From: Thermomicrobiales bacterium
GTDB taxonomy: Bacteria; Chloroflexota; Chloroflexia; Thermomicrobiales; UBA6265
Direction: 5' to 3'
DNA length: 5,702 nucleotides
NCBI GenBank assembly: GCA_030447145.1
Contig: JAUJLY010000222.1
Coordinates: 1-5,702 of the forward strand
Below, in pieces: positions 1 to 5,702 of the stretch. The stretch's first letter is position 1, and each line of letters starts with the position of its first letter. The position numbers and the translations under genes were made by a program. Below the pieces are notes generated by a model. The model had not been told where the DNA came from, ran no database searches, and saw only the letters and a program-made list of their open reading frames with translations.

Positions 1-1011
1 GTGTCCTCGCTCTCACCCAGGTTCCGGGAGCACCCGGAATGGGCCTATGGTCCAGGTCAGTGGGCATACCTGAGTGAGGGCGACGTCTACCGGCTCACCT
101 TGGGCAACCCCACCGCGCGCGACTGGATGGTCGAAAAACTGGTCGAGGTCGTTGACGAGACGAAGATCGACTATTTCCTCACCGATCATTTCCTTTGGGG
201 TCAGGTAAACCCGGACGTCCAGTCCATGCATGCCACTGATGACTATCTGACCGTCGCTGAAGGGTTCGACATCATCTTGGAGCGATTGCATGAGCGACGG
301 CCTCAGGTGTTGTTCGAGCACTGTGACAATGGTCTCGGCCTTCCGACATTCAAGATGGTCGCCCAGCACGTCACATCGATCGGTCCGGATGCGGTCGGAT
401 CCCAGTACGAGCGCATCGGTACCTGGCGCCTGTCCCGAGTGCTCCCGCCCCGTTATCTCGACCACTACGTTACCGAACGACTGGCACCGCAGATCCCCTT
501 CACGGGACCCTTTGGTGACTATGAATATCGAAGCCAGATCTTCGGTGGACCGATGATTCTGATGACCGACATCATGGCGCTCGAGCAAGGATCGGACGAT
601 TGGAACGCGCTGGTCAGGACGATCGACGTGTTCAAGCGGATCCGCCGCCGGGTCGTCGAGGGAAAGGTGCTGCATCTGCTTGAACCACAACCATACGAGC
701 GGGTGGGCGACGGCTGGGATGGATGGGACGCGATCGGCTCCTATCATCCCGAGACCGACTCGGCGGTGATCCTGGCCTTTCGCCTGGGCGGGGATCTCGA
801 TACGCGAGTGATTCCGGTCCATGGGCTCAATCCAGAATCGCAATACCGGATCACCTTCGAAGATCGTGCTGATACGGCCGAGCGGTTGGGGAGCGAGATC
901 ATGGAACGTGGTATCGAACTCTCCTTGCCAGGCCCGGGGCAGCGCCGGAACGTCGATGGACTCGGGTTTGTCCGGTCCTCAGAGGTGATCCATCTGGAAG
1001 CGATCTCCTGA
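1..1011 (+). CDS. GH36-related (clan GH-D) glycosidase-like protein, 5' end missing
   Basis: This is the C-terminal part of a protein related to GH36 alpha-galactosidases. The GTG at base 1 is the window edge and probably not the real start, because the reading begins inside the catalytic barrel. By eye it aligns with the second half of the next gene: LGNPTARDW (34-42) matches FGHPATQAW, YFLTDHFLW (58-66) sits on the nucleophile motif LKWDSNYW, and FEHCDNG (105-111) matches IENCAGG. D62 is therefore the candidate nucleophile and D130 (GPDAVGS) the candidate acid/base. About 390 residues upstream of D62 would be missing if the lengths match. Residues from about 240 onward resemble a C-terminal beta-sandwich (VIPVHGLNP at 270-278). 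The Lys and Trp of the usual KWD motif are Leu and Thr here, and the Arg and Asp of the GGxxRxD segment are absent, so substrate or activity may differ. The family relationship is fairly sure; activity is not. Confidence 0.75.
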   Translation: MSSLSPRFREHPEWAYGPGQWAYLSEGDVYRLTLGNPTARDWMVEKLVEVVDETKIDYFLTDHFLWGQVNPDVQSMHATDDYLTVAEGFDIILERLHERRPQVLFEHCDNGLGLPTFKMVAQHVTSIGPDAVGSQYERIGTWRLSRVLPPRYLDHYVTERLAPQIPFTGPFGDYEYRSQIFGGPMILMTDIMALEQGSDDWNALVRTIDVFKRIRRRVVEGKVLHLLEPQPYERVGDGWDGWDAIGSYHPETDSAVILAFRLGGDLDTRVIPVHGLNPESQYRITFEDRADTAERLGSEIMERGIELSLPGPGQRRNVDGLGFVRSSEVIHLEAIS

Positions 1012-1031
1012 CGGCACAGTGGAAGCGAAGC

Positions 1032-1036
1032 GAGGG
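1032..1036 (+). promoter_or_regulatory. Ribosome binding site for the GTG start at 1045
   Basis: GAGGG lies 8 bases before the GTG at 1045-1047. An ATG at 1038 is out of frame, and the first in-frame ATG (1138) falls inside the conserved N-terminal strand sequence EWHIGNDRISM. This site therefore favours the GTG as the start. Confidence 0.5.
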
Positions 1037-1044
1037 CATGATCG

Positions 1045-3198
1045 GTGTCAACAGCAGGAGTTTCCTCCGCCAATCTGGGCAATGCCTATGCCCGCAGTGG
1101 CAAGACAGAGTGGCATATCGGGAATGACCGAATTTCCATGACGTTGCGGGGAGATCCGGACCATCCGTTGCGGCTCATCCGTCTCGCTCTCGGCGATGAC
1201 CGGCAATGGCACGCAGGGGGCACGGATCCACTGTTCCACCTGACAACATCAAGCGATCAACCGGTTGCTTCGGACATCTTTCGCCCAGGTGTCAGCCGCG
1301 TCTGGAAGGAGACCGGTGCGGTCCGCCTGGAGATCGAATTGCAGGGGGACGATTGCACCGTCGTCGCTCATTTCCAGTGTCATGAGCACCAGGCGGTGAT
1401 CCGGCAGTGGTTGGAGATCGCTCCGTCGACAGCGCTGGCAATTCGGCGTGTCGAGCCCTTCCGGTTAGCGGTCCAGTCTCCCGAGCTGACGACCGTGCAT
1501 ACGATTTCCGGGGTCCAGCGACAGGGTGGATGGCGCCCCGATCAGGGACCGTACCGATCATTCCGGCTGGAACACCAGGCGCTGGAGGATCCAGTTCACC
1601 GGGCATCGGGAATTCGATCCACGTGGGACGAAACACCATGGATGGCACTCGCCGGAGACGACGCGGCGACCGGCGGTATCCTGATGGCGCTGGAGTACGG
1701 CGGACAGTGGGAGCTCAATGCCACCCGGGACAAGGACACGCACGCGGTGGTTGCCGCGTTCGCGCCTGCCGGCATCGTGTCGGACGTCTCACCAGGAGAA
1801 CGTTGGATCTCTCCCTCGGTATGGATCGGCGCCTTTCCGGGCGATCTCGATTCCGCCGCGGCAGTCATGCATCGTTACCTGCGAGACGTTGTCCTTCCTC
1901 CCACCGATGACGACTTTCCGTGGGTGCAGTACAACACCTGGTTTTCGTACTACTGCAATCTCGACGCAGAAACCCTGCTCGTCGAAGCCGATATAGCCGC
2001 GGAGATGGGCGTGGAGGTTTTCTACGTCGATGCGGGATGGTGGGTCGGAAACCCGCGGCGTCAGGACCGGTTCTCGTCCGGGCTCGGAAACTGGACCGAG
2101 AACCGGGAGAAGTTTCCGGATGGACTGCGCGCATTTGCCGACGGGATTCGCTCACGCGGTATGCATTTCGGATTGTGGGTAGAACCGGAGCGTATTGATC
2201 TCCGGACGGCAACCACTGGGTCCTGGGATCCCGACTGGATCGCCCGGCAGGCCGCCGACCAGTATGTTCGGGCCGATTGGCCATCCGACACGGAGACGGC
2301 GTGGCTCTGCTTCGGGCACCCCGCCACGCAGGCATGGGCGGAACGGTGGATCGGGGACCTGGTGCAGGATCTCGGGATCCGCTGGCTGAAGTGGGACAGC
2401 AATTACTGGGGGGTGTGCGCCAGTCCCGGTCACGGACACGGCACGGGTGACGGCGAGGCGGCCCAGCTCGAGGGCGTCTACCACGCGATGGAGCGATTGC
2501 GTCGGCGGTTCCCTGACCTGGTCATCGAGAACTGCGCAGGCGGCGCCACCCGGATGGACTTCGCGCTCGCTCGACAGACCCCCGCGGCGTGGCTGAACGA
2601 CGCGAGTGAGCCGGCCCACCGGTCGCGCTTCCACACCGCGGGCGCCAGTTACCTCTTCCCACCCAGCATGTTGAACGCCTGGGTTACAGAGTCCGAACAC
2701 GAGAACGTGAACGGCCAGGACCTGCCGGATGCCGTGTGGCGGTCGGTCATTCGCAGCCGCATGCTGGGAGCGATCGGTTTTTCATGCCAACTCGTGACGT
2801 GGAGCGAAGGGATCAGAGCGACCGCCCGCGAGGAGATCAACCGGTACAAGAAGGAGTTGCGCCCATTGCTGCGCTCCGGCCCTATGTATCACCTATTGTC
2901 ACAGCCAGAGATCCCGTCCGATCGCTTGCCAACACCGAATGTGTGGGAGGCATACCAGTTCTCGTCAGCCGATGGTAGCGATCACGTGATCCTCGGATTC
3001 CGGAATGTCTCTCCCCAGGGCGCGATACCGGTGCCAATCAGTGGCATCCAGCCGGATCATTGGTATGTGGTCACCGCCGACGACGATGCACCGTCGCGTC
3101 ATCAGGGCAAGGGCCTGCTGGAGACGGGAGTGTCACTGTCCTCTCCGTTGCTTGCCTCCACGTGGGTGACGATCAAGCGTGATGGGACCGAGGCATGA
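1045..3198 (+). CDS. GH36-type glycosidase (alpha-galactosidase family), complete
   Basis: A retaining glycoside hydrolase of clan GH-D, most like GH36 enzymes that cleave terminal alpha-galactosides; it is probably cytoplasmic because no signal peptide is seen. The 717-residue length is normal for the family. In order there is an N-terminal beta-supersandwich (about 20-285), a TIM barrel (about 295-610) and a C-terminal beta domain (about 615-715). Landmarks are NTWFSYY (297-303), VDAGWW (328-333, with D329 at the substrate-binding Asp), FGLWVEPE (375-382), LKWDSNYW (448-455, with D451 as nucleophile), IENCAGGATRMD (494-505) and WLNDASEPAHR (516-526, with D519 as acid/base). The acid/base segment has Glu522 where many GH36 proteins have Asp (SDNTD-like). 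It starts at GTG 1045, behind GAGGG, 33 bases after the previous gene, and overlaps the next gene by ATGA. Family assignment is strong. The sugar specificity is inferred, since GH36 also includes N-acetylgalactosaminidases and raffinose/stachyose synthases. Confidence 0.88.
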   Translation: MSTAGVSSANLGNAYARSGKTEWHIGNDRISMTLRGDPDHPLRLIRLALGDDRQWHAGGTDPLFHLTTSSDQPVASDIFRPGVSRVWKETGAVRLEIELQGDDCTVVAHFQCHEHQAVIRQWLEIAPSTALAIRRVEPFRLAVQSPELTTVHTISGVQRQGGWRPDQGPYRSFRLEHQALEDPVHRASGIRSTWDETPWMALAGDDAATGGILMALEYGGQWELNATRDKDTHAVVAAFAPAGIVSDVSPGERWISPSVWIGAFPGDLDSAAAVMHRYLRDVVLPPTDDDFPWVQYNTWFSYYCNLDAETLLVEADIAAEMGVEVFYVDAGWWVGNPRRQDRFSSGLGNWTENREKFPDGLRAFADGIRSRGMHFGLWVEPERIDLRTATTGSWDPDWIARQAADQYVRADWPSDTETAWLCFGHPATQAWAERWIGDLVQDLGIRWLKWDSNYWGVCASPGHGHGTGDGEAAQLEGVYHAMERLRRRFPDLVIENCAGGATRMDFALARQTPAAWLNDASEPAHRSRFHTAGASYLFPPSMLNAWVTESEHENVNGQDLPDAVWRSVIRSRMLGAIGFSCQLVTWSEGIRATAREEINRYKKELRPLLRSGPMYHLLSQPEIPSDRLPTPNVWEAYQFSSADGSDHVILGFRNVSPQGAIPVPISGIQPDHWYVVTADDDAPSRHQGKGLLETGVSLSSPLLASTWVTIKRDGTEA
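3190..3193 (+). promoter_or_regulatory. Short ribosome binding site inside the end of the GH36 gene
   Basis: GAGG ends one base before the ATG at 3195, which is closer than ideal. Together with the ATGA stop/start overlap (3195-3198), this suggests that the downstream gene is translated mainly by coupling to the GH36 gene. Confidence 0.3.
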
Positions 3199-4181
3199 CA
3201 GTCCGTTTCAGCGATGCCTGGCGCCTGCACGGGATGCAGGCGCTGATCCTCGAGAACCGACAGCTCAGAGTCACCGTGCTGCCGGAACTGGGAGGGAAGA
3301 TCTGGTCGATTGTCTCCAAGCGGCACGACCGGGAAATGCTCTGGCATCACCCTCGGATGTTTCCGCGACAGGCTCACTACGGCGTCACGTACGACAACTG
3401 GTTCAGTGGGGGATGGGATGAGGTCTTTCCGAATGATTACCCTGTGACGATCGACGGCGAACCTTATCCCGACCATGGAGAAATCTGGTCCCTGCCGGCG
3501 ACCTGGCACCTGCTCGAAGGGACCAGCAATATCGTGTCCGTTGCGCTCGAGCATCGGGGCATCGCCATCCCAACGCGCTTTCGCAAGATCCTCACGCTTA
3601 GAATCGATGAACCGCACCTACGACTTCAGTACGAGATCGCGAATGAGGGCCACCAACCGCTGAAGACCCACTGGAAATTGCACCCAGCGTTGCCACTCTC
3701 GACGGGTGCGAGGCTGCATCTGCCTGTCAGGCGGGTCGTGGTCGACGAGGACTTCAGCGGAGCGTTTGCCCAACCTTCCTTTGACTGGCCACATGCGCCG
3801 ATCCAGGAAGGTGGGGACCGGGACCTGCGGCTATTACCCGATCCCGACGCGGGCGACACCTGGTTCTTGTACGGAACCGAGCTTGACGCCGGATACTGTG
3901 CGGTCAGCTATCCCGAGGCGGGTGTCAGCTTTGGCGTCTCCTTCGATCCAGAGGTGCTGACGTCGGTCTGGGTCTTTGGGACGTTTGGCGGTTGGCGCAG
4001 TCTTTCGACGATCATCCTTGAACCCTGCACGGGCTTTCCCGCCCGGCTCGACCGGGCCATCGAGCAGGAAGCCGTGATGATGCTGAAGCCAGGAGTATCC
4101 CTTTCCACCGCCGTGGTCGCATCGATCCTTGATGGGGAGGACGAGATGGCCGCATTCGAGGATTGTGGAGGAGTGCGCTGA
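3195..4181 (+). CDS. Aldose 1-epimerase-like (galactose mutarotase-like fold) protein
   Basis: A 328-residue soluble protein resembling the galactose mutarotase-like superfamily, closer to the uncharacterised aldose-epimerase-related groups (DUF5107/DUF4432 type) than to classical GalM. Typical features are an opening strand LENRQLRVTVLPELGGKI (19-36), NWFSGGWDEVFPND (68-81), DHGEIW (93-98), KTHWKLHPALP (157-167) and LEPCTG (275-280). By analogy with mutarotases, H94 and H163 could bind or protonate the sugar and E276 could be the catalytic base; this is inference from motif order. Its start overlaps the GH36 stop by 4 bases, so the two are almost certainly co-transcribed and coupled. That suggests a role in processing the sugar released by the glycosidase, for example anomer interconversion or binding of an unusual sugar. 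It ends 43 bases from a convergent gene. The fold assignment is good; the exact reaction is unknown. Confidence 0.75.
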   Translation: MTVRFSDAWRLHGMQALILENRQLRVTVLPELGGKIWSIVSKRHDREMLWHHPRMFPRQAHYGVTYDNWFSGGWDEVFPNDYPVTIDGEPYPDHGEIWSLPATWHLLEGTSNIVSVALEHRGIAIPTRFRKILTLRIDEPHLRLQYEIANEGHQPLKTHWKLHPALPLSTGARLHLPVRRVVVDEDFSGAFAQPSFDWPHAPIQEGGDRDLRLLPDPDAGDTWFLYGTELDAGYCAVSYPEAGVSFGVSFDPEVLTSVWVFGTFGGWRSLSTIILEPCTGFPARLDRAIEQEAVMMLKPGVSLSTAVVASILDGEDEMAAFEDCGGVR

Positions 4182-4224
4182 GCGACGGGGGCACCCTTCC
4201 CCACAACGTGGAATCGCCCCGGGA
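4182..4224. other. Short convergent intergenic gap
   Basis: The 43 bases between the two facing stop codons contain short G and C runs (GGGGG near 4186, CCCC near 4199) but no long GC-rich stem followed by a T-run on either strand. I see no convincing intrinsic terminator here. Confidence 0.5.
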
Positions 4225-5409
4225 TCAGGAATTCGTCAGCTCCGGTGTGCGATACAGCGTCTGTCCACGAACGCGGATGTCCACGTCGACCAGATATGGT
4301 CTGATCGCATCGATATCGATGGACATGCCTAGCCCGGGTCGATCCGGTACGTGGATCATCCCATCCTCGTCCCGATCCAGGCGCTCGTGCGTCAAGTCGA
4401 GCGCCAACGACTTCGGCGCGACGGGGTACTCGCAGATCTCGTTGTTCGCAATACCCGCGAACGGCTGTAGCGAGGCCGACAACGCCAGGTGGGAGGTGTA
4501 GGTGTGGTTGACGTACGTTACGCCGCGTTGCTGAGCATACCGAGCGACGTCTGCGGCCGAGGTGATACCGCCGATCCTCCCGGCGTCGATCTGAACGAAA
4601 CCGACCCCGGCGTAATCGATGAGATGACGAGCCTGCCAAGGGTTATGACATCCTTCGCCCCCGGCGAGGGCGACTGGTCGTGCCAGTTCTGAAAGCGACC
4701 GGTAGGCATCGAATGCACCGGACACGAATGGCTCTTCCAGCCAGGTGACCTCGCATTGCTTGAGTACATCTACTCTCCCTTGCGCCCTGGTGAGGTCGTC
4801 GGCCCAGACCGTGCCCGCGTCGATCATCAGAGCCGTATCCGGCCCCAGTCCTTCACGCGCCGCCATCACCTGATCGATATCATCGGCAACGCCTCCCCAG
4901 CCGAACGGACCCCAGCCGAACTTGGCAGCGGTGTACTGGTCCTGACGGACCGCTTGTGCCAGTCGAAACGTATCCTCGGCGGTATCACCAAACAATTGGG
5001 ACGCGTATGGGCGTTTCGGGTAGGCGGTCTTCACTCCCAGCAGCGTATGGACCGGCGATTGCTGGACCTTTCCCAGGAGATCCCAGAGGGCCATATCGAT
5101 ACCCGACAATGTGTGATCAGCCTGGAGGAGATCGAGGCTGTTGGCCTTCACCTGGTCGCCGATTCGTCGGATGTCCTCGACCGAATCGATAGGTTGACCC
5201 AGCACGGAATCGCGAACGGGCTTGCACGCACTATGCGACATGGGGGTGACATAGCTGGCGATCGATACGAGCGGAGATGCCTCGCACTCACCCCAGCCGA
5301 TGTATTCACCGGCCACGATTCGCACCAGCAGGAGATCCTGGCTGCCATCGCCGATATCCAGTACTTCCGGCATCGAGAGGTAGAAGAAATCAACAGCATC
5401 GATCTTCAC
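4225..5409 (-). CDS. Mandelate racemase/muconate lactonizing enzyme family protein (enolase superfamily)
   Basis: A metal-dependent enzyme of the enolase superfamily, MR/MLE branch, which abstracts a proton alpha to a carboxylate; most relatives act on acid sugars as dehydratases, epimerases or cycloisomerases. Numbered from GTG 5409 (394 residues), it has a capping domain with the loop GWGECEAS (38-45) and SGIDMALWDLLGK (102-114), then the barrel. K163 in AAKFGWGPFGWGG aligns with the second Lys of the KxK motif. Metal ligands are D197 (MIDAG), E225 (WLEEP) and E252 (AGGEG). D275 (QIDAG) and H302 (VNHTYTSH) form the His-Asp pair, and E327 (EICEYP) is the last-strand Glu. The frame stays open to 5652, but residues before this start are Arg/Pro/Ser-rich and unlike the family. 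GTG 5409 has GGGGGA 6 bases upstream; ATG 5430 is the alternative. It converges on the glycosidase operon, so a role in the same pathway is plausible but unproven. Confidence 0.88.
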   Translation of the reverse strand: MKIDAVDFFYLSMPEVLDIGDGSQDLLLVRIVAGEYIGWGECEASPLVSIASYVTPMSHSACKPVRDSVLGQPIDSVEDIRRIGDQVKANSLDLLQADHTLSGIDMALWDLLGKVQQSPVHTLLGVKTAYPKRPYASQLFGDTAEDTFRLAQAVRQDQYTAAKFGWGPFGWGGVADDIDQVMAAREGLGPDTALMIDAGTVWADDLTRAQGRVDVLKQCEVTWLEEPFVSGAFDAYRSLSELARPVALAGGEGCHNPWQARHLIDYAGVGFVQIDAGRIGGITSAADVARYAQQRGVTYVNHTYTSHLALSASLQPFAGIANNEICEYPVAPKSLALDLTHERLDRDEDGMIHVPDRPGLGMSIDIDAIRPYLVDVDIRVRGQTLYRTPELTNS

Positions 5410-5415
5410 AGTCAG

Positions 5416-5421
5416 TCCCCC
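5416..5421 (-). promoter_or_regulatory. Ribosome binding site for the MR/MLE gene
   Basis: On the minus strand GGGGGA lies 6 bases before the GTG at 5409-5407. The in-frame ATG at 5430 has no purine-rich sequence ahead of it. This decides the start in favour of the GTG, giving an N-terminus beginning MKIDAVDFFYL, which is normal for the family. Confidence 0.45.
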
Positions 5422-5450
5422 GATCAACATTGCAACTGCAACGCGGCACC

Positions 5451-5456
5451 AGTATA
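5451..5456 (-). promoter_or_regulatory. Possible -10 element for the MR/MLE gene
   Basis: TATACT on the minus strand would place transcription start about 35 bases ahead of the GTG at 5409. The region 17-18 bases further upstream (CTGTTCC) is a poor match to TTGACA. The call rests on one hexamer in an otherwise GC-rich gap and is weak. Confidence 0.25.
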
Positions 5457-5591
5457 TGGAGACCATGCGGCGTGGAACAGATGCTGGAGAGCATGGATCT
5501 CGAGGCCGTGGCCTTCGCAGCCAGGCACAGGATGTCCGCGACCGGGGCCCATGCATCATTCTCTGGCATGAGCAGTGAGGTCGGTTTGGCC

Positions 5592-5702
5592 CTATTGGAA
5601 GTGCGGAAGGACCTCGTCGATGAGCCGCGTCAGTTGATCTCGCTGACTCCACGACGTGATGCGGAGCGTAACCCCATCGAAGCCGAGTTCTTCATACATC
5701 TT
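5592..5702 (-). CDS. C-terminal fragment of a probable luciferase-like flavin-dependent oxidoreductase
   Basis: The minus strand is open from the window edge for 36 codons to a TAG at 5594-5592. The fragment reads YEELGFDGVTLRITSW (3-18), then a helix-like stretch ending in IDEVLPHFQ (28-36). An acidic helix, a (V/F)DGV strand and a final EVLPxF helix are typical of the C-termini of luciferase-like monooxygenases (LLM class, FMN- or F420-dependent). The rest of the gene, including any flavin-binding residues, lies outside the window. It has the same orientation as the MR/MLE gene, about 180 bases upstream, so the two could be co-transcribed or not. A competing plus-strand frame overlaps it exactly. 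The assignment rests on a short tail and is moderate. Confidence 0.5.
   Translation of the reverse strand, partial: KMYEELGFDGVTLRITSWSQRDQLTRLIDEVLPHFQ

Larger units (their letters stand above)
5410..5591. other. Intergenic region upstream of the MR/MLE gene
   Basis: About 180 bases separate the MR/MLE start from the stop of the upstream minus-strand gene. Apart from the weak -10 hexamer and the ribosome binding site, I see no operator-like palindrome or terminator. A plus-strand frame is open through this stretch to the window end, but it matches no family I recognise. Confidence 0.4.

Noticed and set aside
13..843. Minus-strand open frame of 276 codons opposite the first GH36-like gene
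   Set aside because: It is antisense to a gene with clear family motifs, and its product matches no recognisable protein pattern. Long antisense frames are expected in GC-rich coding DNA.
1057..1068. Small inverted repeat GGAG-TTTC-CTCC just inside the complete GH36 gene
   Set aside because: A 4-base stem within coding sequence is too short to support a regulatory hairpin.
2152..2700. Minus-strand open frame of 182 codons inside the complete GH36 gene
   Set aside because: It overlaps the catalytic barrel including the nucleophile motif on the other strand and looks like a shadow frame, rich in Pro, Arg and Gly.
4215..4236. Palindrome CCCGGG with a nearby GAATTC around the MR/MLE stop
   Set aside because: These are short chance palindromes without a longer stem or T-run, so I do not call a terminator or operator.
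4756..5571. Plus-strand open frame of 271 codons opposite the MR/MLE gene
   Set aside because: It is codon-aligned antisense to a gene with all enolase-superfamily metal and catalytic motifs, so it is a mirror of that gene's codon bias.
5410..5652. Upstream extension of the MR/MLE reading frame to an ATG at 5652
   Set aside because: The extra 81 residues are rich in Arg, Pro, Ser and Cys, lie outside the normal family N-terminus, and overlap the tail of the upstream gene. The GTG at 5409 has the better ribosome binding site.

Overview
The window looks like a piece of a bacterial chromosome of moderately high GC (about 60% by eye), densely packed with metabolic genes. It contains no RNA genes, mobile elements, CRISPR arrays or prominent repeats that I could see. 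Carbohydrate enzymes, an enolase-superfamily acid-sugar enzyme and a probable luciferase-like flavin oxidoreductase together would fit Chloroflexota (Thermomicrobia- or SAR202-like lineages carry many copies of these families) or Actinomycetota. That is inference from gene content, and no taxonomic marker is present.

Left block, plus strand (1-4181): three closely packed genes that read as one operon. The first is the C-terminal part of a protein related to family GH36 (alpha-galactosidase clan GH-D), cut by the window edge. After a 33-base gap comes a complete 717-residue GH36-type glycosidase with recognisable nucleophile and acid/base motifs. Its stop codon overlaps by 4 bases the start of a 328-residue protein resembling the aldose-1-epimerase (galactose mutarotase-like) fold. 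The two GH36-type genes align by eye through their C-terminal halves, so they are probably paralogues, but the upstream copy has lost several canonical active-site residues.

Right block, minus strand (5702-4225): a mandelate racemase/muconate lactonizing enzyme (MR/MLE) family protein converges on the operon with only 43 bases between the stops. Upstream of it, after about 180 bases, lies the last 36 codons of a probable luciferase-like flavin-dependent oxidoreductase that runs off the window.

A reasonable working model is a small glycoside-catabolism locus. The GH36-type enzymes would release a sugar, the mutarotase-like protein would act on the sugar or a derivative, and the MR/MLE enzyme would dehydrate, epimerise or cycloisomerise an acid-sugar derivative. 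The substrate cannot be read from the sequence. No transporter or dedicated regulator is visible in the window.
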